A stretch of DNA of 64,000 bases, from assembly GCA_029204225.1 (NCBI GenBank), contig CM055093.1, forward strand, positions 27,749,566-27,813,565, given 5' to 3'. Shown in pieces: positions 20,709 through 32,593 of the stretch. The notes beneath the pieces were generated by a model. The model was not told where the DNA came from and searched no databases. It was given only the letters and a program-made list of their open reading frames with translations. How positions within the stretch are numbered: position 1 is the first letter of the stretch; every line of letters begins with the position of its first letter. Source of the DNA: Diphasiastrum complanatum (lineage: Eukaryota > Streptophyta > Lycopodiopsida > Lycopodiales > Lycopodiaceae). The position numbers were made by a program, and so were the translations under genes.

Positions 20709-20750
20709 AGAAAGAAAGAAAGATAGAAGGAAAGAAAGGAAGAAGGAAGG
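20709..20750 (+). repeat. Purine-rich GAAA/GGAA tract in the probable 5' UTR
   Basis: Imperfect AAAG and GGAA repeats end at the start codon of RPC10. A purine-only leader may influence translation or local chromatin; no more can be read from the sequence. Confidence 0.6.
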
Positions 20751-21855
20751 ATGGAGTTTTGTCCAACCTGTGCGAATTTGCTGCTGGTGGAGCATGCATC
20801 CATGGGCCGCTCCCTTCGCTTTTTCTGCCCTACTTGCCCTTACGTCTATCCCATCGATCGACAGGTACCTGAATGCTTCCCTTTTCCTTTTTTCTATTAG
20901 CACATACTTTGCTGCTGCTGTGTTTGCAAGAGCTTATTATCACCCCGCATTTACTCCTTCATCTGAATTGCGTTCTTAGAATATATATATCCAATTTGAA
21001 GTGCTGCTGGTTTAATGCTAGTTTTCTTAGAGCATCGCTTCCCAAAGTTGTATTTGTGGAATTCCAGATAAGCAAAAAGATGCCTCTTGCTAAGAAGGAG
21101 GTGGATGATGTGCTGGGTGGAGAGGAGGCTTGGAAGAATGTGGATCGTACTCAAGGTAAGTCTTGGCATAACTTTTCAGTCAGCTGTTTTTGTGATTGGT
21201 ATAGAGGCTTCTATTCAGGAGATGGCGATATATTTCAATTTTGGTTGCTGATTCACTTGCTTCGAGATTTCGTTTTTGGTTGCAGATTCACTTGCTTCGA
21301 GAATGCAGATTGATATGCTAGATATATTTGTTGTATGAGGGTTGTATTTATATAATCGTTCCATTGCATTTGATTAAGCAATTCCGGATCTATGAGAAAA
21401 CTACTTCTGCAGGATGTTATAATTACTCTTTTCTGTTTTGGCTAATATCATTGTCCTAAAGGCCCAATGTTTCTATTTGCATTTTTATTATTTGATGACT
21501 CATGTTAGGCTCCTGAATTTCTTCTGTTCCTCTTTTACATTTTCTATGCATCATATGGTCACAATCTTATTCTGAATAACCTCTGTTTTTGTCTTGTTTA
21601 CACAAGCCTACTTGATACTTTCAGGAAGGTTCATATTGTGTGGTTTGTTAAGACGTGAATGCTCACAACTTACCTTCATGTCTATGTTCCTCATTCCTTT
21701 TCTATCTTATCTTTGATTATGCAGTGACTTGTCCAAGATGCACGTATGGGCATGCATACTTCATGCAAATCCAAATCAGATCTGCAGATGAGCCAATGAC
21801 AACATTTTATAAGTGTTGTAGCAAGAATTGCTCCTTCCAATGGAGAGACGGATAG
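20751..21855 (+). CDS. RNA polymerase III subunit RPC10/C11 (POLR3K homologue), three exons
   Basis: Small Pol III subunit that stimulates RNA cleavage and supports termination and reinitiation in the nucleus. Exons: 20751-20864, 21068-21155 and 21725-21855, joined by GT-AG introns of 203 and 569 bp. Splicing keeps the frame and gives 110 residues; the human protein has 108. The N-terminal zinc ribbon uses C4, C7, C26 and C29 (CPTC twice). The middle has EVDDVLGGEEAWKNVD, strongly conserved in this family. The C-terminal TFIIS-like ribbon uses C70, C73, C98 and C103, with the hairpin R86-SADE-P91 that carries the acidic pair (D89, E90) needed for RNA cleavage. The start is the only ATG that precedes the first CPTC. 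It looks intact. Retrotransposons end 760 bp upstream and do not enter it. Confidence 0.93.
21240..21304 (+). repeat. Tandem duplication in RPC10 intron 2
   Basis: Two adjacent copies of about 34 bp share GATTCACTTGCTTCGAGA, separated by a short TTTGGTTGC-containing spacer that is itself duplicated. It lies well inside the intron and away from the splice sites. Confidence 0.75.
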
Positions 21856-22666
21856 CATAGAAAGGTCGCTAGAAACAATTCTCCTTCAATCAACAATTTT
21901 CAGGTAAAAATTTCATGGCATTTGCATACCATCTCTATACCTCGAGTTTATAAAAAAAGGGAATTTTTGTTGCAAGAAAGCTGTTCTATTTGATTTCTTG
22001 ATAGGATTCTTTCAAATAGCTTGGAGAGCATATAAGCTTCAGCTTTTGTTTTGCAAAGCCAAATTAGTGGCAATTTTGAAGGGTGGGTTGAAGGTTCCCT
22101 GTGCCAATCATTCATTTTATCTTTTTAGTTTCTATTGACAAGGGTCATGATAATAGTTGGCGTTTTATACATCTTCTTTGAAAGATACATATGTATCTCT
22201 GTCATCAAAGTTTTCTGTATTTTTACTTGGTGCTAGCCGATTTTGCAATTTACCCACAAGAGTTTTGACTCTTTTGAAACTTCAGTTGCAATTTATGTCT
22301 GGGTACTCTTGAAATATTATAAAATTCAGGTTATCTTATGTAGCACTACATATAAGTGCAATGATATCCTTTTTTTTGTTAGGTGGTATCTTATTGATTT
22401 AGAGTTGTTTTCACTATAAGTCAAGGCTTTCTAATTGTGCACTACTATGAGCTTTGATTGATTAGATGCATTTTAGCCAATCCTACTTTATGGTATAGTT
22501 GTAAAGGGTCATTTTTTTTGGAAATAAAAGTGAAAAAGAGGTAGTATGACCTACTCGAAAGTGGGTCAATGGTTCAAATCTTTGGAGAACTTTTTTTAAC
22601 TTTTGAATATTGTTTAAAATGTTTTACGTTTGGACACTTTAAATGTTTGGCTTTAATTGAGAGATT

Positions 22667-22668
<2 letters not shown>
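21856..22668. other. Downstream of RPC10; no gene seen
   Basis: Probably includes the 3' UTR of RPC10. No polyadenylation signal could be singled out among the AT-rich sequence, and no coding similarity was found. Confidence 0.4.
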
Positions 22669-22707
<39 letters not shown>

Positions 22708-22726
22708 GGGGGGGGGGGGGGGGGGG
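22669..22726. repeat. (GA)n followed by a run of 20 G
   Basis: A GA microsatellite from 22669 to about 22699 passes through GGGAGAGA into twenty consecutive G residues (22707-22726). Confidence 0.95.
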
Positions 22727-24679
22727 AGAAAGATACGAAAAGAAAAATTTGCTATGGGGCCTTAAGATTAAATTTACGGTTAGGCTTGATGTAGCCCACA
22801 ATTGTTATGCTAGATTCAAAACTCATAGCTTTTGCACATCATCTTGCCACCCGAACCACCTAACCAATTTTTATGGATGGTCATTTGGAACAAGTTGATT
22901 ACTTTTGAACTGTGGAAATGTTACCCACTTCATGGTGCCATTTAAAATTTTGGCTAATGCCCCCTTTATATGCGATTTACACATTACAACTAGGAGATTT
23001 TCTCTTATGGAAGTGAGGAAATTGTAGCATTTGCAAATTGGAGTCAAAATTATTCTAATGGATAAGTTAGTATTCACTTATATAGTTAAGAAGTTACTTG
23101 TAACCTTTGTAAAGGAGGCGATTGAAATTTCTAGTAGTACAAGTGTAAATATGTCATGGTACCACAATTGGGAATTTTTAGGCTATCAATTTGTTGTGCA
23201 ATTATGGTTTGCTCTTGTCAAATACCTAGGTCATGCAAACAAGAGCTTTACAGTAGGTTATGAACATGGGAGCAATGGTAGGGATTACAAAAAGTAGTTT
23301 GCGATGTAAAGCTGATTGCAGTTTTGGAGAGGGGAGCCTCTTAGCTTTTGTCATGATCATAAGCAAGAGAAGAGGAATTAGTGAGCCATTTGACCCAACA
23401 ACAACTTCATACTAATGGTTGGGGATTAGAATCATGCAAGAAATACTTGAGTGAGAGCATAAGCAATAGTTTTGGGTTCAACAACAACAACCATTACTAC
23501 GACAACACACTTTGGGAAATTGCAATGATGAGATGATTGTCATTAACAAGTTCTTCAACAACATGCAAGACACGTTGAGGGCAATTTTGCAACTTTACTG
23601 GATATTTCATTGAAGGTGATGTATCTAAAGTTTTTAGAGGTATTATTGAAATTGGAGATCGACTCCCTGTTGCTTGGCTAGATCTTAGAAAGAAAAGAAC
23701 CATGTAAAAAATTCACTTACAAATTTCGAACTAGCCATTTGGTAGATGTTAGACAATTTTGGCCTCCGTATGTGGTATACGTTCATTTTAACATTTAGAA
23801 TGTTAGTTTGATTGCCTTATGAGTACAACTACTAGCAGTCTACAATTGTAAATGTTGTAGGTATAGGTCCAGTCATATAAATGATCTTTGCAAGAAAATA
23901 AATTGTTAACTAAGAATTTCTTGTCCATGAGTTTGGATTGAAAATGCACCAAGTTCTTGTGTTCTTTAGTCACAATTAGTACATTAGGAGCCAGGGTGAC
24001 AATTTCATGTCTTGCTTTGCATATGTAATACATAGACCTTCCATCTATTTATGAGCAGTAAATAAGGGCTTCTAAATGTTCTCTATGGAGCAATATACAT
24101 ATATCTTTTTAATTTTAAATTGATGCTCAAAATACATTGTAGCCATTTTTATCTTATGTAAAGAAACATTTGAAATAATTAAGTGTGTCAATCAAAGATC
24201 AAGGGTGAATACAAGAGTGTAAAGCTTTTAGAGAATGGTTTGAAAAATGTTGAACTAATGAGATGTTTAAAGGTAAAACGTAATACTAGTTCGACAATGT
24301 ATAACTAGATCCAAATTTTTTGGCCCTTGGGTTTATGAGGATGAACAAGTAAACAAGCATCATCATCTATTTATTTTTTGGTAGTTTACGTGAACATGAA
24401 TACCTTCAAATGAAGTCCTTTTAATATTTGAGTCAAACTTGTGCACACATAGACGTATGCTTGAATATCGCATGTAAGGTGTACATATTCTATGTAATAA
24501 AATTAGCTCTTTAAGTGTTATAAGATCAAAGCTTTAAGTAAACTATCACCAATTCAATGATAATTCTATTGAATAGTAAGAATGGATTTTTTTGTTAAAG
24601 ACTATTAAGGAGTAACTAAAGATGATGAAGCGCATGGGTATGAAATTGACTGTGCATTCGAGGGACATGTTGCAATGAT
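22727..24679. other. No recognised gene
   Basis: Ordinary AT-rich intergenic DNA. The longest frames (for example 23031-23297) have no recognisable motif. Confidence 0.4.
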
Positions 24680-24704
24680 GTGTGTGTGTGTGTGTGTGTG
24701 TGTG
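24680..24704. repeat. (TG)n microsatellite
   Basis: About 12 TG units. Confidence 0.9.
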
Positions 24705-26713
24705 GCATATATTACAAGATCCTTGAACATGTGAGAATGATATAAATACCATTTTATTTTGCAAAGTTCATGAATGGCTTTGATTTTTAATTATCTCCAT
24801 AAATTTGTAGGGCTTATGTTATGGTTGATACATGATGAATTTTTCTTCAAAAAAGTAGATCATGTTGAGAACAAAAGTTGTAACTTGGACACAAAACTAG
24901 ATGTCAACTTCCAATTTTATATCTTAAATGAATGATAGATCATACTGTAGAACAAACATGTGTTCGAAGTTTATCCATATGGTGGACATACCAGTCGTTT
25001 ACATTTAAAGCATTCAAGAAAAAACTTATCCATGTATTTGGTGCTAACAATAGAATTATAACAATATGGACACTTTTGTGTACTTTGTGGTTCGAACCCT
25101 TATGTGTTTATTTGAGCTCTACTAATTCAAAGGGTGCTTGGTATGGCTGCTACCAATTGATATAAAAGATGACTAAATTTGGCACTAGTCTTTGAGGGGG
25201 CTTGGAAAAGTTTCCATCTAATGATGAGAGGAGCTATTAAAACAATTCCTTATTTGGTATTAACAATTGTGATTAGCATCCCAATCTAGACAATTTTGAG
25301 AAATTCCGATTGAAAACCTTTTGGGTGGAAACGTCATTGTTCATTCATAAGTCTTTGGAATAGAGATTTGTAAAAAGATGCGCTAGTATTTGTTGTATTG
25401 CACACTCCAAAATTTGAAGGCATCATATTATATTTCATACCGTGCATTTTTTACATATAATAACGAGCTTACACTCAAACTAAAACTTAAGTTCTTGAGG
25501 AAGCTTTTGTGACAATGACATCAATCCTACTTGGCCTCTATAGAACACAAGCTTATTTCATGAGGAGTGTTTACTTCTAGATACATTTAAGGAGTATGTT
25601 GAATATTCTCATTTATCACTTGATGATTGTACTATGCAAGTTACAAAACCTCCTACTTTCTATGCACAAGATTATAATTAAGATTTTATGGTGGTTGTCA
25701 AGAATTCACAATTTCACAATTTGATTTTCATGATCTTATAGTTTGATATTCATGATTTCATGGTTTCACCTATTTACATATTTCCAATTTGGAATCTCAA
25801 CATTTTATAATCATGAAAATTTTGTAGTATATATGCACAAAAAATAATCAAGTTAATAAAAAATAGTTCAAACATATTTTAAGACAATCGTAATGTAATT
25901 GTTTAAAAATTTCAGAAGCGTTAATGCTCAAGATGTGACATGTTAGCTTATAGCTTTTGGCAAGCTATTGAAAGCAATCTTTTTGAAGCAAAACTTAGTT
26001 GGCGAGCTTTTCCAAAGAAATCCATCATAGATCCAATATGTAAATCTAATTTTTCGTGACGTTGATCATGTACATAACCAAACAAAATGCTGCTATGAGG
26101 TCTAAAATACACATTTATGGGCTTTCGCATGACAAAGTGCTTAAATGACAAAGCGTGTCGTAAGATTCAAATATGAAACATAGCCAAAGAACGTCAGTTA
26201 ACAAAAATGTGGGGATGTTCAATTACCGTATTTTGTTTTACAGGTTATAGACTTTTAATAAGAACATATACACCTTGTTCTCAAAAGTAAAAGCAATAAT
26301 ACAAAAATATACGCAGTAATACAAAAATGCCTTATAGTCATTTTCATATAACTTAGGCAAGATTTTTTCATATTACTCGTTTTTTTTTTATGCAAACGGG
26401 CAGCAACTAAGATCTCAACATAGATTTTTTACATGTTATGTTCATCTTGCATGGACATATTTCAAAACTAATAGTTACATTATTCATATGTTCAATGTTT
26501 TGATAGTGTTTGAAGCACTTCAACTTTAGTCAATAGGAGTTGATGGATGTACATGTTGCTATTCTGGTCTAGTGCACAAACACACAAAAACACATAACAG
26601 ATGTATTTGCATGCCAAATATGATTTTATTTTCACATGCTTCAATTGAAAATTAGGACATGTGCAAGAATGTTGTTTGCAAATTGCAACATCATAATTTC
26701 TCTTCCTATCATC
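24705..26713. other. No recognised gene
   Basis: AT-rich DNA without coding or transposon similarity that I can see. It ends where the truncated LTR of A2 begins. Confidence 0.4.
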
Positions 26714-27132
26714 ATCAATGGTCCAATAGGATTAAGAGGTGACAATAGTTTGGTCCAATCATAATTAAGCATTGTGGTACCTCGTGGATCTACTAGTATC
26801 ATTGTACTTCTCATTTGGATCTAATTGATTTTGAGATTGAGTGGATTTTGAGTGTAAGTGATTTTCTAGCTTTCTCTCTCTATTCGAGAGCTCATGATGA
26901 TTTTCTCTCTCTACTCAAGGAGAGCAGCTTGTTTTTACTTGGAATAATTTTTGGATACTTCCCACACGTATGAGTGAGAGTTGGAAGTGATTGAATGCAT
27001 GTAGTAGTGTGTTTTTGCCATAGAATCAAAGATAGATCTTGAATCTCAATCTAGTCTTGATCTTGGTGCATCTACACACCTTAGGAGATCACAAGTACAT
27101 GTTGTGGACAATCCACACGTGTGAATTTAACA
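26714..27132 (+). repeat. A2 5' LTR, 3' half only
   Basis: Matches A1 from 3552 to the LTR end. CACACGTGTG at 27114-27123. Confidence 0.85.
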
Positions 27133-27145
27133 TGGTATCAGAGCC
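27133..27145 (+). other. A2 primer-binding site
   Basis: TGGTATCAGAGCC, a perfect initiator-tRNA-type site, directly after the LTR. Confidence 0.9.
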
Positions 27146-27514
27146 TACCTAAGGTTACCATGCATTTTGATCCATTTGAGTGAATCAATCTTGAGCTAAA
27201 AATTGTCAAGATCCATTTTCCTAGCTATCTTGTTCAATTTTGGATCAAAAGAGATTAGTAGGGCATTGATTGGGTCTGAACTGGTACTGTACGGAATCAA
27301 ATGCCAGACACATGTGATGAACATCCAATTTCAGTTTGGGAGTTCTCTTTCACGTTTGATCCAAAAATCTTGCTGAATAGCTTGTTTTGAAGCTATTTTT
27401 GTCTAGTTTATGATGCAATCAGTTTCATTCCATTTGGTTGAGCCAATCAAAAGTTATAAGCTTTTGAAGAGGGTTAGGTAGGGCACCTAGACCTAGGTGG
27501 ACACATTTGGTTAT

Positions 27515-28592
27515 TATTAAAAGCATATGTTGAGAAGCAATTTTCATTGAAGATCAAAGCTTTGAGGAGTATTGGAGCTCTTGAAGGAATAGCACCATAT
27601 GAAGTTTTATTCAAGATCAAGCCTAAGATTGATCACTTTAGTGAACTTGGTAGCGCTTGCTTTGCTCATATTCCCTTGGAAACAAGGAGGAAGGATGATC
27701 CAAGCTCATGGATCATGATTGAATACTCATCCATCAAGGAGGTCTTTAGTGTCTTTACACTCTCTATTTCAAAAGTGATTGTGAATAGAGATGTCACATT
27801 GCATGAAGATTCAATCTTGGAAGTGGCCGAGATCAAGGCTTCTCAAGAAGCATCACAAGTTATCTCTTTTGAAGGTATTCAAGTTGTGATGGGGCCGAGG
27901 TGTGAGGAGGAGTCTCTTCTTCATATGATTTCAAGAAGATCTTCAAAATGCATGGACAAGTCTTTATTGCTCACCTTACATGGCAAAGAGGGGCATCTTT
28001 CATGTTGTATTTACTACAACACATTTGTATATGCTTCTCTTTCTTTGCTTGATATGCTATCTTGCTTCATTTGAATTTTTTGGATCTCAAAGTTTAAAGA
28101 AGGCTATACTAGTTTTGTATAATGCTTATGGTATGGACGTGTTTCTTGTCATTATTGACTTAGATATGTTTCCAATACATTTTGAAAGCAAGATATTGTA
28201 TTATCAAAAGGATGCTCTTGGTTCTAGTGAGAACAAGATTGAGCTTGTTACTCATGTTTTTGAAAATCATGTTTTTCACATGTTTTGAGGCAAATTGTAA
28301 ACTCCTCTTGAGATTAAGTGAAGCATCCAAAGTGGACACTTACATCCTCGAGAGAGTAATTAGCCTAAAAAAGATCAAGATAGTATTTGATATCAAGATT
28401 AGATCTATCATGGATATAGTTCATTGTATGTGGACTAGTCAAGCTAGAAAGCATAATCTTGATGATCATCATTATTTCACATCTTATGATCTTGATCTCC
28501 ATGATCCTTATGAGACTTGGAAGCCTCAGATTTCTCTATTTATGGTGCATCCATCATGCAAGTGGAACTTTCAAAGCAAAGATCATCATTAA
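27515..28592 (+). pseudogene. A2 integrase remnant plus unrecognised segment
   Basis: From about 27530 the frame reads through an integrase core piece (KAYVEKQFSLKIKALRS) straight into the integrase C-terminal region (ALEGIAPYEVL), so everything between the second core aspartate and that region is deleted in frame. The unrecognised segment follows, as in A1 (about 6650-7176). A one-base insertion near 28068 and another near 28275 shift the frame. Apart from these the two copies are closely similar. No RT or RNase H motif. Confidence 0.65.
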
Positions 28593-28817
28593 GCATGGAG
28601 GAAGCCCATGATCATAGTGGCATATTGGTGGAGCACTCTTCAAAGGCATTGGCAAGAGATCTCTACCAAAGAGATCTTATCATGGATATGGTGAGGGTGC
28701 TGCTATGATGGATCCCTTGGCTGATGTTCACTTCTTATGCATACCAAAGGATCCACTCAGAAAGATTTACAAACTTATCAAGTGATCTAGTACCTTTCCA
28801 AGTTATTTTTTGAGGAG

Positions 28818-29131
28818 TGTGAGAAATTGGCAAAAATCTAGCTTGGTATTTTTTATGATAGAAGTTTGTAAGTGAATCTCACATGTGTAGAGGATGTTCC
28901 CACGTGTGGAGAATTGTAAAGTAAATAAAAAATGTTTGATATAGGGGTCTCATAGAATTTCATAGTCAAGCATCTAGGTGTAGGATGTTGATAGGGTCAA
29001 ATTTGGCATAGATGGCAAATTATCCATTTCCACTTGTAACGCCACTATTGAGCCAAAATAGAGTAGGAGGCCAAACTCATGCCAATTGGAGTGTAGAGAA
29101 GTGTAATTTTTTTGTTTGATGAAGTTTAAGA
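28818..29131 (+). repeat. A2 3' LTR, 5' part only
   Basis: Begins TGTGAGAAATTGG after a TGAGGAG purine tract and follows A1 3149-3463. It stops at 29131, where unrelated DNA begins. Confidence 0.85.
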
Positions 29132-29600
29132 GACAACAAATCATTGACTAAGAGGCTATCATTAATACCAACACCATGCAATCTCCCAAGTGCACACCAG
29201 CTCATCCAATTGTCCATTGTTGAGATGCTAAACTCTTTCACTTTACTGGTTCTCCACCACTGATAAATGACCCTACATTGTGTCAGTGTCTCTTCTTTGC
29301 TTTGACTTGTGCGCCATTTTTCACACAAGTCTGTGTTACATCTAAAAGTTTAGCTAAACGTACTTAAGAGGTGCGTGTCTACAAGCTTTGTTTCCAATGA
29401 AACAAATACAAACGCTCTTGACTAGTCATCTCGTTTTCAGTTCTACTGGTGAGCACAATACGAACTGCCCTCCAATTTGACTGGGCCTCATCTGTCATAA
29501 AGCCATGAAAGTCCGCAGATAGATTGTCATTGGGACGTCGTGTCTTCCTCTTTCATTTCACACATTGCGATTGTTAGCAGTTCCTGCACACTGTGATAAA
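29132..29600 (-). pseudogene. Unidentified degenerate coding remnant
   Basis: The minus strand holds two overlapping frames with protein-like composition. One, further right, contains FMTDEAQSNWRAVRIV and YLFHWKQS; another, 29140-29328, is rich in Trp and Cys (EKWRTSQSKEET, IYQWWRTSKVKEF). Stops and a frame change separate them. The look is of an old transposase-like or uncharacterised plant protein, but I do not recognise the family and assign no function. It abuts the truncated LTR of A2. Confidence 0.3.
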
Positions 29601-31543
29601 CAAAAGATGGAGGTTGAACGCACTTTCTCTCACACATGACATGTCATTACTGGAAAGTAATGTGATTAACATATAATGTAATGATAAAAAAAAAGATAAA
29701 TTCATTGATTTGTAGTAGACATTACAATCAGTTGAACTTGGTATTAAGCTTTGCTAAATAAAGAATTCACTGATTTGATGAAACCAACCACGAGACAAAT
29801 GTTTAAGCCCATAAAGAGTTTTTTATATTATCAACACTCAATTTTCTAGTTGATGAAATTTAAGACTCGTTTTTATCATCAGACTCAACTAACATATCTT
29901 ATTTTGGATCAGTTTCTATTGTTGATAATAGATCTTATAAATTGGTCTCTTTTTGTTAACGACAAATTGAGAATAATGGTTGTCCAATCAAGCCAAGTAG
30001 TTTGTTTGAAATTGATATAACTGATTTTCATAAATAGTTAGTCATTATTAATTAAATAATAAATTGTAAGCTAAAACATCCACATCTATTTGACTTAAAT
30101 CAATAATTATTGGTTGATTTTTAAACAATCATTTTTTTTCCTTTTAGATTTACTTTCAACATTTCTAATCGGTACACCAAATGACTCATTATACTTTTGT
30201 TTGCTTACTATTTTGAATATATCCAAATATTTCTATGATAAAAAAACGGATGTCTTTGGCTATTTTTAAAAACCAAAAGTATAACAAGACTCTCAACTTT
30301 AAATTTTATTAAGAACATCCTACATTTCAACTCATGTTTTTCTAGAAAAAAAAATTAAGATATATTTAATTTTGATTTTTTTATTTTTGATATTTTTTTT
30401 TAAGTTTTAAATTTTGAAAATCTTAAATTTATTAATTTTTAGGTTTTTTATTTTTTTTTACTTTTAAAATTTTTCAAACCTAAATTTTAATTTTTAGTTT
30501 TGATTCTTTTATGTTTGATTTTTAATTTTTAAGTTTTTAGATTTAAATTTTTTTCACGAAGAGGGGTTAAAATTTTGAGGAAAATAGAGGAAGAGCTCTG
30601 GAAGCAACTTCAATTGTCTGGCTACCCGATCCCGAGCTACCATCTGATGGTTCTTATTGATCTTTTAATTTTCAATTGTTTTACAATTTTTTTTATAAAA
30701 AATCACAAATACCTCTTTTATTATACATAACAAAATAGCTTTAATTATAATCTTTTAGATGGATGTGATGTGAGCTAATCTAGATGAAATTTGATTTTAA
30801 CTTTGAAAATAGAAAAACTAAAACTAAAAATAAAACAATTATAAAAAATAAAAGAATATGATATATAAAATTATAAGAAATATATAAATAAATGCAAAAA
30901 ATTTAGAAATAAAAAATAAATAATCAAAAAAATAACTTAGAAATAAAAAGTACAAAGATTAAATTAAAAAAATTATAAATTAAAAATTATAAAACTAGAA
31001 TTCAAAAGACTAAACTGAATATGTGAAGTATAAACATAATGTTTTTTTATAAAGACCTAAGTTGGAATTGTTGTAGAAACTTTCATACAACAAAAAAAAA
31101 TTATTCGATAAAAATTATGATATTTCTCGATTCTAGGTTTTGTATATTTTATTGCAAAGCTAAGAATTGTCTCAAAAACAACCCTTCAAGTTATAATGAC
31201 ATCAATTTGGACATCTTTTAACATTTCTCAATTAAAAAAATAGACATCTCAAGTTGCCACACATTTTTTAGAATTTTCTCAAGCCAAATATAGCATGATG
31301 CTTATAGTTTTCCAAATAGTAAAATTTCACAAACATTTCAATTTTATTTTTAATACAATTTTCAAACATAATCAATTCGAAGTGCTAATATCTTACTCAT
31401 TGAAATTACTCATAAATAAATGAAATCCATATATTTATAATATTTTTTTAAAAGAAAATTATATTGTTCAAATCACTTAAAATCATAATTGTGTCTCAAA
31501 ACAATATTTTTTCAAAATTTAAAAACTCAAATATATTGAAATT

Positions 31544-31546
<3 letters not shown>
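29601..31546. other. AT-rich DNA with strand-asymmetric T and A tracts
   Basis: Long T-rich runs at about 30330-30560 are followed by A-rich runs at about 30800-31020. No coding or transposon similarity. Such DNA often acts as matrix-attachment sequence, but that is only a possibility here. Confidence 0.5.

Positions 31547-31592
<46 letters not shown>
31547..31592. repeat. (TA)n microsatellite
   Basis: Twenty-three TA units. Confidence 0.95.
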
Positions 31593-31600
<8 letters not shown>

Positions 31601-32195
31601 GTACGCATGTGGTGCGCATGTGCATGGTGCACCCATGCATCCTCCTTTTCTCACCCATGCATACCACTTTCTTAACTAAAAATGATAGGGAGAGGGATGC
31701 ATGTATGGGGAAAGCGCATATCCCCATACATTTGCACATAATGTGCATTGAGGGGTGGGCCCCAAAAAGATTCCCCACCCTCTCCCTCCCGCCCACAAAA
31801 TTCAAATATCTTTCTCTAAATTCAAATATTTGAAGTTTTGAAATTAAGGTTTTATTTTCTTCAAACACTTAAAGGTGCTTTAAACTTTAGCCAATAATCT
31901 TTATTACATGGCTTTCTTATTTATTTTGAATTATCAAAATTTTACCCATAAATCATGAACAAAAAAAATCTCTTGACTACCTTAAACTGCTTTATTTTTT
32001 TTTCAATCCCCCAAATCCCTATTTTGGCCCCATTTCAGAAATGTTTACCCACAAGCCCAAACTCACTAGCTTTAACTCCTAAATCATTACCAACAAGCTT
32101 TTATTCATGGGCCGAAAAATGCATAGTTGGAAAAAAAGAGGGGGATGGGGTGAGGGGAGCAAAAGAGACAATAAAAAGAGAAAAATAAGGGGGGA

Positions 32196-32320
32196 GCGGA
32201 GATTTGGAACACACGTGCATGCGTGTGCATACACTTTGTGTGTGTGTGTGTGTGAGCTTTTCCCCGACACATCAAATGTGTGTGCGCACGCGCATGCACA
32301 CACATACACACATACATTTA
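32196..32320. repeat. Alternating purine-pyrimidine tract
   Basis: Runs of TG, CA and GCGCACGCGCATG alternate across about 120 bp, including (TG)n at 32237-32254. Such tracts favour left-handed Z-DNA. Confidence 0.7.
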
Positions 32321-32498
32321 TATAGTATAAAACTATTTAAGGGAGAATTCGAAATTTTTTGAGACCCAAAATCAGATGTCCACCCATCATACTTCAGCCA
32401 CGTACATACACACACATACATCGGCCACCCGTCAACGACCATCGGCTTTCCTCCTAAACCATCACTGCTCGGCCGTCAGCGACAAGCACCCTTTACTA

Positions 32499-32499
<1 letters not shown>

Positions 32500-32592
<93 letters not shown>
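32500..32592. repeat. Compound (GT)n-(AT)n-(CA)n microsatellite
   Basis: GT at 32500-32520, AT at 32521-32559, then CA at 32566-32592. GT and CA arms flank the AT core as an inverted repeat and could form a cruciform. Confidence 0.95.

Positions 32593-32593
<1 letters not shown>

Larger units (their letters stand above)
26714..29131 (+). mobile_element. A2: second RT-less copia derivative, truncated at both ends
   Basis: Partial 5' LTR (26714-27132), primer-binding site, a leader to about 27512, integrase remnant and unrecognised segment, purine tract, partial 3' LTR (28818-29131). Gag and protease present in A1 are deleted between about 27512 and 27520. The integrase deletion and the segment replacing RT are the same as in A1, so both copies descend from one RT-less ancestor. 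LTR pieces correspond to A1 3552-3972 and 3149-3463, so neither outer end survives. Confidence 0.85.

Noticed and set aside
20570-20903. Minus-strand frames over the RPC10 promoter and exon 1
   Set aside because: Antisense shadows; the plus-strand exon model accounts for the region.
23031-23297. Open frame of 88 codons downstream of RPC10
   Set aside because: No recognisable motif, no splice context and AT-rich composition like the flanks.
25085-25105. T-arm-like GGTTCGAACCC
   Set aside because: No D-arm or acceptor stem at the right distance upstream.
3144-29131. CRISPR-like or bacterial operon structure
   Set aside because: Repeats here are LTRs and microsatellites; spliceosomal introns and plant-type primer sites show nuclear plant DNA.
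30330-31020. Possible large inverted repeat (T-rich then A-rich arms), as in a MITE
   Set aside because: The complementarity is low-complexity A/T only, with no terminal inverted repeat or target duplication found.
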